A model generated the notes under the pieces. The model searched no databases and was not told where the DNA came from. It saw nothing but the letters and a program-made list of their open reading frames with translations. 64,000 nt of DNA from Nitratifractor salsuginis DSM 16511 (lineage in GTDB: Bacteria > Campylobacterota > Campylobacteria > Campylobacterales > Sulfurovaceae), in assembly GCF_000186245.1 (NCBI RefSeq), contig NC_014935.1, positions 1,426,001 to 1,490,000 on the forward strand, read 5' to 3'. A program made the position numbers and the translations under genes. This document shows, in pieces, positions 27,201 to 36,244 of the stretch. Numbering within the stretch: position 1 is the first letter of the stretch; each line of letters begins with the position of its first letter.

Positions 27201-28589
27201 TCAGTGAGCGGCACGGATCTTGCGGACAATCGCCTTGGCCGCTTCCCGGCCGTCACGCACTGCGGTGACGACCAGGTCGGCTCCGCGCTGGCAGTCGCCT
27301 CCGGCATGGACGCCGGGCTTGGTGGTCTCGTAATTCTCATCGACGAGGATCCCGCCCCATCGGTCGGTCTCGATTCCGTTCTCCGCCAGGAAGGGATAGG
27401 GCACGGGATCGAAGCCCAGGGCGAAGATCACCACATCGGCGGGCTCGGTGAATTCGCTGCCGGGGATCTCTTCGACCCGCTGGCGGCCCTTCTCGTCGGG
27501 TTCACCCAGGCGGGTCTTGATCATCTCTACCCCGACGACGGCACCGTTCTCGTCTTTGAGGATCTCTTTGGGAGCGCAGTAGAATTCAAACTCGACCCCC
27601 TCCTCTTTGGCGTTGATGTACTCTTTGCGGGAGCCGGGCATATTGTGGGCATCCCGGCGGTAGAGGCACTTCACGCTCGCCGCCTGCTCCCGCAGACTGG
27701 TGCGCACGCAGTCCATCGCCGTGTCACCGCCGCCGATGACGACCACTTTTTTGCCTTTGACTTCGATATTTTTATCTCTCGGCTCGCCGAAGAGTTTCTT
27801 CTGAATATCGACCAGGAACTCCATCGCCAGGTAGCACCCTTTGGCGTCTTCGCCGTTGATCCCGGGACGGCGCCCTTTGGTGGCCCCGACGCCGATGAAG
27901 ACGGCATCGAAGTTTTCGACCAAGTTCTCGAAGCTCACATCTTTGCCCACTTCGGTGTTCTGATGGAAGACAGCTCCCGCCTTTTCCAGCAGTTTGACCC
28001 GACGCTCGACCACTTTTTTATCCAGTTTGAAACCGGGAATCCCGTAGGTAAGCAGTCCACCGGGGCGATTCTGCCTGTCGAAGAGCTCCACATCGACCCC
28101 TTCGCGCAGCAGGAAAGTCGCGGCGGAGAGTCCGGCGGGGCCGGCGCCGACGATGGCGACCTTCTTGCCACACTTCTCTTCGCTGAATTTCGGGCGCATG
28201 CCCCGTTTGAAACCCTCTTCGCTGATGAAAGTTTCGATGGAACCGATGGTGATGGCGCCGTAACCGTCGTTGAGGGTACAGGAGCCTTCGCAGAGGCGGT
28301 CGTGGGGGCAGATGCGCCCCATCACTTCGGGGAAGGGAGAGGATTCATTCGAGAGGTTGAAGGCGAACTCCAGGTCCTGCTCCGCCGTGCGCTTGAGCCA
28401 GTGGGGGATGAAGTTGTGCAGGGGGCAGCCATTGTGGCAGTAGGGATCGCCGCAGTTGATGCAGCGGTCGGCCTGCTCGGCGGCCTTTTCGGGTTTGAAA
28501 ATTTCGTAAATCTCGTCGAAATCCTTGATCCGCTCGACTACATTGCGCTTGACGGCGTCGATGCGCTCCAGTTCAAAAAATCTCAGCAT
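27201..28589 (-). CDS. gltD: Glutamate synthase small (beta) subunit
   Basis: The 462-residue NADPH-oxidising subunit delivers electrons to GltB for ammonia assimilation. The N-terminal Fe-S domain has CINCGDPYCHNGCP and CPHDRLCEGSC. The FAD motif VGAGPAGLSAA, NAD(P) motif VIGGGDTAMDC and C-terminal GGDCQRGADLVVTAVRDGREAA follow. It lies 1 bp after gltB. Confidence 0.96.
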   Translation of the reverse strand: MLRFFELERIDAVKRNVVERIKDFDEIYEIFKPEKAAEQADRCINCGDPYCHNGCPLHNFIPHWLKRTAEQDLEFAFNLSNESSPFPEVMGRICPHDRLCEGSCTLNDGYGAITIGSIETFISEEGFKRGMRPKFSEEKCGKKVAIVGAGPAGLSAATFLLREGVDVELFDRQNRPGGLLTYGIPGFKLDKKVVERRVKLLEKAGAVFHQNTEVGKDVSFENLVENFDAVFIGVGATKGRRPGINGEDAKGCYLAMEFLVDIQKKLFGEPRDKNIEVKGKKVVVIGGGDTAMDCVRTSLREQAASVKCLYRRDAHNMPGSRKEYINAKEEGVEFEFYCAPKEILKDENGAVVGVEMIKTRLGEPDEKGRQRVEEIPGSEFTEPADVVIFALGFDPVPYPFLAENGIETDRWGGILVDENYETTKPGVHAGGDCQRGADLVVTAVRDGREAAKAIVRKIRAAH

Positions 28590-28590
28590 C

Positions 28591-31500
28591 TTATTCTCCC
28601 TCCTCGACGATCATCTTAAAGGGCGCCTTCATATCCTTGGGGCGCACCAGCCAGAAGTTGCGGATCTCCACCCGGAAGTTGTCCAGGATCTCTTTGGCCT
28701 TGGGGCTTCGGGTCTCGTTGTAGTAATCTTTGAGCAGCTTCTTGAGGTAGTAGCGCTCGATGTCGGTATCCTCGGTGTCGATGCGGCGTGCTTCGACCAG
28801 CTCCTGGTTGATGTTTTCGATGAACTCGTGCTCCACATCGTAGACGAAAGCCGCTCCGCCGGTCATTCCCGCACCGAAGTTGACCCCGGTGCGTCCCAGG
28901 ATCACCACGACCCCGCCGGTCATGTATTCGCAGGGATGGTCTCCCGTTCCTTCCACGATGGCGATGGCGCCGGAGTTGCGCACCCCGAAACGCTCGCCCA
29001 CCTGGCCGGCTACGTAGAGTTTACCGCCGGTGGCGCCGTAGAGGCAGGTGTTCCCCGCCAGGCTGAACTCTTCGCCGCTCTTGTCACCGGTGATGACGAT
29101 GCGTCCGCCGTGCATTCCCTTGCCCACATAGTCGTTGCCGGCACCGTGGACATAGAGTGCCACTCCGTTGCTCAGGAAGGCACCCAGGGATTGTCCGGTT
29201 GTCCCCTTGAGCCGCAGCTCGATGGTCTTGTCGGGCAGGCCTTTGTCGCCGTAATATTTGGCGATCTCTCCGGAGATCAGGGTTCCGAAGCTCCGGTTGA
29301 GGTTGCTGATCTCTTTTTCGAGGACGATCCCTTCGGAGGGGTTTTTGATCGCGGGCATCACCTCTTTGAGGATCTGTTTTTCGTACTCGTTCTTGTCGAA
29401 AGGCTCGTTGCTGGGCACCTGGCAGGTATCGGGACCGTCCAGGCGCACCAGCAGGCTCTCCAGGTCGAACTTCTTGGCCAACTCGTCGTCGATCACCTTC
29501 AGCAGGTCGGTGCGGCCGATAATCTCACCCAGGCTCTTGTAACCCAGAGAGGCCAGGATCTCCCGCACATCCTCCGCCAGGAGGGTGAAGTAGTTGATGA
29601 CCCGCTCGACGCTTCCTTCGTAGTGCTCCCGGAGTTTTTTCTCTTGGGTGGCGATCCCCACGGTACAGCGGTTGAGGTGGCAGATCCGCAGGATTTTACA
29701 GCCGATGACCGTCAGGGCGCCGGTACCGAAGGCGTAGCTCTCGGCCCCGAAGATCGCCGCTTTGATGACGTCCATTCCGGTCTTGAGCCCTCCGTCGGTC
29801 TCCAGTTCCACGAATCCGCGGAGATTGTTGGCCTTGAGGGCGTTGTGGGCTTCCACGAGCCCCAGTTCCCAGGGGTTACCGGCGAATTTGATGGAGCCGA
29901 TGGGCGCCGCTCCCGTTCCGCCGTCGGCTCCGGAGATGATGATCTTGTCGGCATAGGCCTTGGCGACTCCGGCGGCAATGGTCCCGACTCCGGCGGTGGA
30001 GACCAGCTTGACCGCGATCCTGGCGTCGGGATTGATCTGCTTGAGGTCGAAGATGAGCTGCGCCAGATCCTCGATGGAGTAGATATCGTGATGGGGCGGA
30101 GGAGAGATCAGTGTCACGCCCGGGGTGGTATGGCGCAGCCGGGCCACCAGGGCATTGACCTTGTGACCGGGGAGCTGCCCCCCCTCGCCGGGCTTGGCTC
30201 CCTGGGCCACTTTGATCTGGAGTTCTTCCGCACTGCGCAGATAGGCCGGAGTCACACCGAAGCGCCCGGAAGCGACCTGCTTGATCTTGGAGTTTTTGAT
30301 CGTACCGAAGCGGGCGGCATCTTCACCCCCCTCTCCCGAGTTGCTCCGTCCGCCGATGCGGTTCATCGCCTCGGCCAGGCACTCGTGAGCTTCGGGTGAG
30401 ATGGATCCCAGACTCATCGCCGCGGTGCAGAAGCGTTTGAAGATCGCTTCGACGGGCTCGACCTCATCGACAAGGATCGGCTGGCGGTCACTCTTGAATT
30501 CAAAGAAGTCACGGATGAACTTCTTATCCCGGTTCTCAATGCGGTTTTTGAGGACGGCGTAGTCCTCTTTTTTGCCGCTGATGGCCAGTTTGTGGATGGC
30601 GTGGACCGTAGCGGGAGCGAAATCGTGGTATTCGGTGCCGTCGATGTATTTGTAGAAGCCGCCCACATTGAGGGGGAAGATCCGATTTCCCGTCTCTTTG
30701 TCGAAGGCCGCGGAGTGATAGCGGCGAATCCGCTCCTCGATATCGGCATAGCCCAGTCCGCCAAGCAAAACGTTGGCTCTAGGGAAACACTCGTCGGTAA
30801 TCTCCTTGCCCAGGCCGATGATATCGAAGAGCATAGAGTTGCGGTAGCTCGAGATGGTGGAAATCCCCATTTTGGACATAATTTTGAGCAGACCGGCGTT
30901 GATCGATTTGCGGACCTTTTTGAGGACCGGGGCCAGATCCACTTCGGGATCTTTGCGCCGCTCGATCTGGGCGACGGTCTGGAAGAGCATATAGGGATGG
31001 ATCGCTGAAGCGCCAAAGGCGATCAGGGCCGCGGCGGCGTGGGAATCATAGACTTCGCCGGTGACACAGACGATGCTCACCAGATGGCGGATCTTGGCAT
31101 CCAGCAGGGCGTGATTGAGCCGGCTGACCACCATCAGCATCGGCATCAGCATCGTCTCTTCGTTGAGGGTATGGTCATCGAGGATGATGGTGCGGACCCC
31201 CTGCTCCGCGACTTCGCGGACGATCTGATTCACCAGGCCGTTGAGGCTGGAACGCAGATCCTTTTTGAAGCCGGTGTAGTAGCGCTTGGCTTTGTAGCTG
31301 GGATCGTATTTGGGATCGGTGGCGGTACCGAACTCTTCGAGGATGATCAGTTTCTCGTAGCTGAGGATCGGCGAAACCGTCTTGAGACGCTTGGCGTGCT
31401 CGGCATCCTCGTTGAGGATGTTGCGCACTTCGCCGAAGCCGGTGTTGAGGCTCATGACCACCCGCTCCCGGATCGGGTCGATGGGCGGGTTGGTCACCTG

Positions 31501-33018
31501 GGCGAACTTCTGGCGGAAAAAGTCGGTGAAGTTACGCTGCTTCTCGCTGAAGGCCGCCAGCGGGGTGTCGTCTCCCATCGAGGCGGTGGCTTCCTTGCCC
31601 TCTTTGACCATCGGCTCGATCACCTGCTCGATGGTTTCGAGGGTGATGTTGAAGTAACGCTGCCGTGCCTCCATCACCGGGGCCGGAGGCGTCTCGACCG
31701 TGGAGAAGGGGTCGTTCATATACTCCTGGAGATAGACCATATTGGCGTTGAGCCACTGGCTGTAGGGTTGGCGGTGTTTGAGGTAGTCGTTGATGTCGTC
31801 GTTCTTGAGAACGATGCCGTATTTGAGGTCGACCCCCATCATTTCGCCCGACTGCAGGCGCCCCCGCTCCACGATCTCTTCGTCGGGGATCTGCAACACG
31901 CCGTATTCGGAGGCGATCAGGAGGCGGTTGTCTTTGGTGATGATGTATTTGGAGGGGCGCAGACCGTTACGGTCCAGGGCACAGCCGATGTAGCGGCCGT
32001 CGCACATACTCACCGCTGCCGGGCCGTCCCAGGGCTCGAAGCAGGTACTGGTATATTCATAGAAAGCCCGCAGGTCGGCATCCATATGGGGAGCGTTTTG
32101 CCAGGGGGCGGGGATGACGGCACGAGCCGCTTTGAAGAAGTCCACGCCGTTGACCCGCAGGAACTCGAGGAAGTTGTCCAGGCTCGCCGAGTCGCTCATC
32201 TCCGACTGGATGATGGGCAACAGGCGATCCAGCTCTTCCTGGGTGAAGACATCGCTGATCAGATGTTCACTCTTGGCCTCGGCGTTGAAACGGTTGGCGG
32301 TGACCGAGTTGATCTCCCCGTTGTGGGCGATCATGCGGAAGGGCTGAGCCAGTTTCCACTGGGGCAGTGTATTGGTGGAGAAGCGCTGGTGGAAGAGGCA
32401 GTAGGCGATTTCAAAGTCCTCATCCTGTAAATCCCGGTAGAACTCTTTGATATGGGTCGGCATCACCAACCCTTTATACGAGACCACGCTGGAGGAGAAG
32501 GAGGGAATATAGAAATCGGGATCCTCTTTCAGGCGCGCTTCGATCTCCTTGCGGGAGAGGTAGATCAGGGCGTCGAAGCGGCGGGTGCCGATGAGGGAGT
32601 TGGGCGCGACGAAGATCTGGGTGATCGTCGGCAGGGTCTCGAGGGCCTGCTCACCCAGGGCGTTGGTATCCACTGGAACTTCCCGCTGGAAGCAGACCCG
32701 AAGGTCGTTGGCTTCGCAGACTTCTTTGACCACTTCCAGATCCGAGGGGTTTTTGTGGAAGATCATCGCCACACCGTAGGTCTCGGGGAGGGTGATCCCC
32801 TCCTCTTCGGCCTTTTTGGCGAAGAATTTGCGGGGGATCGAGAGCAGCAGTCCGCTGCCGTCGCCGGTCTTACCGTCGGCGGCGATAGCGCCGCGGTGCA
32901 TCATCCGTGAAAGAGCCGTCACGGCATCGTCGAGATTTTTGTGAGAGGGGATATTGTCGATGGACGCCAGCAGACCGAAGCCGCAGTTGTCCTTGAACGC
33001 GGTAAAAAGATCTCTCAT
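28591..33018 (-). CDS. gltB: Glutamate synthase large (alpha) subunit
   Basis: The 1475-residue amidotransferase/synthase converts glutamine and 2-oxoglutarate to two glutamates. An 11-residue propeptide precedes the N-terminal nucleophile Cys12 (DNCGFGLLAS), exposed after processing. The central and FMN-binding domains show PPPHHDIYSIEDLAQLI and SGADGGTGAAP. The 3Fe-4S cysteines are in CKILRICHLNRCTVGIATQ, and the C-terminal GXGXG beta-helix includes GGRIVITG. Length is normal. It leads the gltB-gltD-phosphatase operon. Confidence 0.97.
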   Translation of the reverse strand: MRDLFTAFKDNCGFGLLASIDNIPSHKNLDDAVTALSRMMHRGAIAADGKTGDGSGLLLSIPRKFFAKKAEEEGITLPETYGVAMIFHKNPSDLEVVKEVCEANDLRVCFQREVPVDTNALGEQALETLPTITQIFVAPNSLIGTRRFDALIYLSRKEIEARLKEDPDFYIPSFSSSVVSYKGLVMPTHIKEFYRDLQDEDFEIAYCLFHQRFSTNTLPQWKLAQPFRMIAHNGEINSVTANRFNAEAKSEHLISDVFTQEELDRLLPIIQSEMSDSASLDNFLEFLRVNGVDFFKAARAVIPAPWQNAPHMDADLRAFYEYTSTCFEPWDGPAAVSMCDGRYIGCALDRNGLRPSKYIITKDNRLLIASEYGVLQIPDEEIVERGRLQSGEMMGVDLKYGIVLKNDDINDYLKHRQPYSQWLNANMVYLQEYMNDPFSTVETPPAPVMEARQRYFNITLETIEQVIEPMVKEGKEATASMGDDTPLAAFSEKQRNFTDFFRQKFAQVTNPPIDPIRERVVMSLNTGFGEVRNILNEDAEHAKRLKTVSPILSYEKLIILEEFGTATDPKYDPSYKAKRYYTGFKKDLRSSLNGLVNQIVREVAEQGVRTIILDDHTLNEETMLMPMLMVVSRLNHALLDAKIRHLVSIVCVTGEVYDSHAAAALIAFGASAIHPYMLFQTVAQIERRKDPEVDLAPVLKKVRKSINAGLLKIMSKMGISTISSYRNSMLFDIIGLGKEITDECFPRANVLLGGLGYADIEERIRRYHSAAFDKETGNRIFPLNVGGFYKYIDGTEYHDFAPATVHAIHKLAISGKKEDYAVLKNRIENRDKKFIRDFFEFKSDRQPILVDEVEPVEAIFKRFCTAAMSLGSISPEAHECLAEAMNRIGGRSNSGEGGEDAARFGTIKNSKIKQVASGRFGVTPAYLRSAEELQIKVAQGAKPGEGGQLPGHKVNALVARLRHTTPGVTLISPPPHHDIYSIEDLAQLIFDLKQINPDARIAVKLVSTAGVGTIAAGVAKAYADKIIISGADGGTGAAPIGSIKFAGNPWELGLVEAHNALKANNLRGFVELETDGGLKTGMDVIKAAIFGAESYAFGTGALTVIGCKILRICHLNRCTVGIATQEKKLREHYEGSVERVINYFTLLAEDVREILASLGYKSLGEIIGRTDLLKVIDDELAKKFDLESLLVRLDGPDTCQVPSNEPFDKNEYEKQILKEVMPAIKNPSEGIVLEKEISNLNRSFGTLISGEIAKYYGDKGLPDKTIELRLKGTTGQSLGAFLSNGVALYVHGAGNDYVGKGMHGGRIVITGDKSGEEFSLAGNTCLYGATGGKLYVAGQVGERFGVRNSGAIAIVEGTGDHPCEYMTGGVVVILGRTGVNFGAGMTGGAAFVYDVEHEFIENINQELVEARRIDTEDTDIERYYLKKLLKDYYNETRSPKAKEILDNFRVEIRNFWLVRPKDMKAPFKMIVEEGE

Positions 33019-33098
33019 AAGCCAACCTTAAAGAGTATTTTAGTAGGGTCCTGTTTTTCCTACAAAGCCCTAGATTTTATCGAAAAGCGGATTAAAGA

Positions 33099-33395
33099 CC
33101 AATGAGCAACCGAGCAACCGAGCAACTGAGCAACCGATATTTTCGATACCGTGCATTGAGCAGTGGGCATTGGGAGACGCAATGCGATAAGTCTCAAGTC
33201 GCAAGTCGCAAGTCGCAAGTTTCTTCAACAGTCTGCATTACGCTGCAACGCAAACCACAACCATTCACCATTCACCATTCACCATTCACTCTATTTCATA
33301 ACTTTTCACTACCCACTAATAATTCATCCACTGACGATAAACCCTCGTTCAAATCTTCCATCCTCCATCCTCCATCTTCCATCCCTTTCATTTCC
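33099..33395. repeat. Cluster of four different 7-8 bp tandem repeats
   Basis: The 391-bp gap between gltB and recO contains GAGCAACC four times (33104-33135), GCAAGTC about three to four times (33195-33220) and a GCTGCAACGCAAACC module (33242-33257). It also holds ATTCACC about four times (33260-33290) and CCATCCT/CCATCTT about five times (33354-33385). No ORF here looks genuine. The gltB and recO upstream signals must lie within or at the ends of this cluster. Confidence 0.85.
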
Positions 33396-33409
33396 GCGGA
33401 GAGTTGGAA

Positions 33410-34024
33410 ATGAAAGGATTCATCGTCTCCCTCCGCCCCGCCCGGGACGAGGACCTCATCGTCACTCTGCTGGAAGAGCACGCCCTGCGCAGCTACTACC
33501 GCTTCTACGGAGCGCGCCACTCGATCCTGCAGCTGGGGTATCTCATTGACTACGAGAGTGAAGAGGAGAGCCGCTATATGCCCCGACTCAGAAAGGTCAG
33601 CCATCTGGGATTCCCCTGGCTCTTTCGGCGAAACCGCCTGATGCTCTGGCAGCAGTTCGTCCGGCTTTTCGAACCTCACCTGAGAGATACCGAGCGTCTG
33701 GATCCCTTCTATTTCAATCTCCTGCTCGACGCCGCCCACCGCTGGGAGAAGCAAAACCCCAAGCGGGTCATCTGCGAAGCGGCCCATCGGCTGCTCAGGT
33801 TTGAAGGGCGGCTCCATCCTCCCACCCACTGCTACATCTGCGAAAAACCCCTGGGTGAGGAGGTGGCCCTGATGACCGCTCTGCTGCCGACCCATCCGGG
33901 ATGTATCTACGGCCCGGCGATCCCGCGATCCCAGCTACAAAACTATTTCGAAACGGGCAAAACCACCTGGCTCGATGATCGGGAGATCGACTACCTCTAC
34001 CGCCTCATCCTCAAAGGGCTCTGA
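33410..34024 (+). CDS. recO: DNA repair protein RecO
   Basis: A 204-residue RecO of the short Campylobacterota type. RecO helps RecR load RecA on SSB-coated DNA. It starts MKGFIVSLRPARDEDLIVTLL, the OB-fold start typical of the family (MxGFIL...R..DEDLIV). Later residues include a CYICEKPL...HPGC cysteine set that could bind zinc. The ATG at 33410 follows GGAGAG and is favoured over a TTG two codons upstream. Its promoter region is the tandem-repeat cluster. Confidence 0.85.
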   Translation: MKGFIVSLRPARDEDLIVTLLEEHALRSYYRFYGARHSILQLGYLIDYESEEESRYMPRLRKVSHLGFPWLFRRNRLMLWQQFVRLFEPHLRDTERLDPFYFNLLLDAAHRWEKQNPKRVICEAAHRLLRFEGRLHPPTHCYICEKPLGEEVALMTALLPTHPGCIYGPAIPRSQLQNYFETGKTTWLDDREIDYLYRLILKGL

Positions 34025-34056
34025 AGACATCTTCAAGTAACGCTCAAGCGCTATGC

Positions 34057-34077
34057 TTTCGATAGAGATTATCGAAA
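34057..34077 (+). promoter_or_regulatory. Palindromic operator-like site upstream of a lipoprotein gene
   Basis: TTTCGATA, five-base spacer GAGAT, TATCGAAA: perfect 8-bp arms ending 13 bp before the ATG at 34091. It could be a repressor operator or a 5' mRNA hairpin next to the GGGGGAG ribosome-binding site. Confidence 0.5.
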
Positions 34078-34090
34078 GGGGGAGCATCAG

Positions 34091-34621
34091 ATGAGGGCAT
34101 CGGTATTATTGGGAATTATGATCGTAGGGATGGCGGCGGTCGGCTGCCAGGAGAGCTCAACAGCAAAGACAGAGGAGAGCGGCCCCGACCGAACGACACT
34201 GCAGGGGTCCACACCCCATCCCGTTTCCCTGCTCCTGACCTGTGATGACGGAAGAAGTTACGAAACTTCCAGCCAGGTTCCCGGTGTGGGACGGGCGCGC
34301 TTTTCGCTGTCACTCCCCCGGGATCTGGCCTGCCGGCTTTGGATCTCCGATCCCCGGCGCGGGATGCGGCCGGTGACCTTCAGCGATTATCGGGGGAACC
34401 TCAGTACCCTCGTCTATCTGCGCGGCAGCCAGATCGATCTGGGAGCTATCCGCTTCTCCGGCAACGGAGCCGACGACCGGCCCGTCGTCACGGTGGATAA
34501 TAACGACCTGCAACTTATGGCCTCCGGGGTCGAAGCGGAATTCAAAACGGTCGCAAAGGCCAAAGGGGGAAAGCTGCTTCTGGGCAGCAGAGAAAGTGAC
34601 CGCGCGTTACGCGCTTTCTGA
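34091..34621 (+). CDS. Lipoprotein, function unknown
   Basis: A 176-residue exported protein with lipobox MAAVGC (Cys near residue 19) followed by a Ser/Thr/Glu linker and a beta-rich domain. Features include LLLTCDDGRSYETSS, a second Cys in RDLACRLWISD, and LGAIRFSG. A basic tail (KAKGGKLLLGSRESDRALRAF) is partly encoded by terminator hairpin sequence. No family recognised. It is preceded by a palindrome at 34057 and followed by a hairpin, so it is probably a single-gene unit. Confidence 0.65.
   Translation: MRASVLLGIMIVGMAAVGCQESSTAKTEESGPDRTTLQGSTPHPVSLLLTCDDGRSYETSSQVPGVGRARFSLSLPRDLACRLWISDPRRGMRPVTFSDYRGNLSTLVYLRGSQIDLGAIRFSGNGADDRPVVTVDNNDLQLMASGVEAEFKTVAKAKGGKLLLGSRESDRALRAF
34591..34619 (+). 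terminator. Intrinsic terminator-like hairpin at lipoprotein stop
   Basis: AGAAAG...CTTTCT outer arms enclose GCGCG-TTA-CGCGC, followed by TGATTTTCG. It overlaps the final codons of the gene ending at 34621. T content after the stem is moderate. Confidence 0.55.
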
Positions 34622-34666
34622 TTTTCGCCCACTCCCGCTAACGAAAAAAATAAACTCCAATCTGCC

Positions 34667-36085
34667 CTAGATGAAGCTCGGAGCATCGTTGGCGAAGAGG
34701 ATCAGATCTCCCGGCCGGGTCTCCTCTACCAGCATCTGCTCCATCTCCGACTTACGTTCCAAATGACGCAGCTTTTCCGGTGAGACGATCTCTTTGAAAA
34801 TGGCATAGTTCAAATCTCCGGTGACGATGATCCGGTCGAAGATCTCTTCGGCGCGCTCGGCCACCTGCCGGTTGAGCGCCTCGTCGGCCTCCACCAGGCC
34901 CGGGGTGATGAGCACTTTGCGGCCCGGCCAGGTCGCCGCCAGGTCGAAGGAGGCCATCATTCCGTCAATGTTGCCGTTGAAACTGTCGTCCAGGATCACC
35001 TTGCCCCCGGCATCGATCCGCTGGAGCCGATGGGGGACCGGCTCGATCTTCTCGAGCCCGGCGCGGATCTCATCGGGAGTGAGCCCCAGCGCCCGCGCCA
35101 CGTGAATCGCCGCCGCCAGGTTCACCGCGTTGAAGGCTCCAAGGATCTTGGCGCAGTAGCGCTCCCCCTCCAGGGTGAAGCAGGTCCCCTCCAGGGTCGC
35201 CTCCACCTCCTCGATCTCCGGCCCGAAGATATGGATCATCTCCGTTGGCTTGATCCGGGCGCTCTCGTGTACCCAGGCTTCGATGAGCCGGGGAGATTGG
35301 AGGATCTCCATCTTGGTATTTCGGATCCGCTCCAGGGTTTTGAAATATTCGATATGGGCCGGGCCGATCTTGCCCACCACGGCGTAATGGGGCTGCACGA
35401 AGCGGGTGATCTCGGCGATATCCCCCTCCCCTCTGGCCCCCATCTCCACCACATAGACTTCGGCCTCTTCGGGCAGCTCCTCGTTGACATCCTTCATCAC
35501 CCCGCCCAGGGTATTGACCGAGCGGGGGGTGGCATAGGTGCGGTAGCGCTGAGCCAGCAGCGTGGCGATGAAGTTTTTGATGCTGGTCTTGCCGTAGCTG
35601 GCGGTGACACCCACCACCTTCAGATCGGGTAGGCTCTTCAGACGTTTCATTGCCCGACGGCGAAAAGCACCGAAGAGCATCTTTTCGATCCCCGCCGAGA
35701 CCAGCCAAGCCAGCAGTATGGGCAGGAAGACGCTGTAGAGATGCAGGGCGAAGACAAAAAAGGCTCCGAAAAGCGCCAAAGCGGCGAAAAAGCGCTTGAC
35801 CCGCCCGGTGAAGACCAGCCGCTTGTCGATCCCCCGCCACCAGTAATAGAAAAGAGGGGCATAGAGCAGCACCACGATAAAGCCGTAGCGCTTCTGCGTC
35901 ACCGCCATAACGAAATCGTAGGTGATGAAGGGGACGAGAAAATAGAGATAGTTCCACCAGGGTTTGGTATGGTGGAAAACGACCCGCTCCAGCCGATAAC
36001 TGTACCACTGGAGGGTGGTGATGATGTAGTAGCCCAACATTCCCAGCATCAGGAAGTAGGCGATGAGATTGATGACGGTCAGCAT
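34667..36085 (-). CDS. murF: UDP-N-acetylmuramoyl-tripeptide-D-alanyl-D-alanine ligase MurF
   Basis: Adds D-Ala-D-Ala to the peptidoglycan precursor. The 472-residue protein has an N-terminal region with several membrane helices (residues 1-140), seen in Campylobacterota MurF and absent from E. coli MurF. The Mur ligase core follows: P-loop VTASYGKTSIKNFIATLL, VVEMGARGEGDI, PHRLQRI and DDSFNGNIDGM. It heads a minus-strand run with an alpha/beta hydrolase, though a repeat-containing gap of 159 bp lies upstream of its start. Confidence 0.92.
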   Translation of the reverse strand: MLTVINLIAYFLMLGMLGYYIITTLQWYSYRLERVVFHHTKPWWNYLYFLVPFITYDFVMAVTQKRYGFIVVLLYAPLFYYWWRGIDKRLVFTGRVKRFFAALALFGAFFVFALHLYSVFLPILLAWLVSAGIEKMLFGAFRRRAMKRLKSLPDLKVVGVTASYGKTSIKNFIATLLAQRYRTYATPRSVNTLGGVMKDVNEELPEEAEVYVVEMGARGEGDIAEITRFVQPHYAVVGKIGPAHIEYFKTLERIRNTKMEILQSPRLIEAWVHESARIKPTEMIHIFGPEIEEVEATLEGTCFTLEGERYCAKILGAFNAVNLAAAIHVARALGLTPDEIRAGLEKIEPVPHRLQRIDAGGKVILDDSFNGNIDGMMASFDLAATWPGRKVLITPGLVEADEALNRQVAERAEEIFDRIIVTGDLNYAIFKEIVSPEKLRHLERKSEMEQMLVEETRPGDLILFANDAPSFI

Positions 36086-36101
36086 GAATGAACCCTTTGG
36101 G

Positions 36102-36240
36102 TGAGTGAGGAGTTATTGAATGAGGAATGAGGAATGAGGAATGAGGAATTATGGTTTGCGCTGCTGCGCAACGCTCCTATCAATATAATTGCCAAAGGCA
36201 ATCTCCGCTCCCAATGACCAATGGCTAATGACCAATGACG
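36102..36240. repeat. Heptamer repeats (GAATGAG and CCAATGA) with GGTTTGCG palindrome
   Basis: GAATGAG-type heptamers repeat about four times at 36118-36150, followed by TGGTTTGCGCTGCTGCGCAACGC (36152-36174). A CCAATGA/TAATGAC run lies at 36211-36240. The first part has the same order as the block at 1395-1460 read on the minus strand. It fills the 159-bp gap between murF and the hydrolase gene. Confidence 0.8.
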
Positions 36241-36244
36241 TTTT

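Noticed and set aside
26748-32430. Long plus-strand frames (about 460-620 codons) antisense to the phosphatase, gltD and gltB
   Set aside because: They are shadows of strongly identified glutamate synthase genes with no domain of their own.
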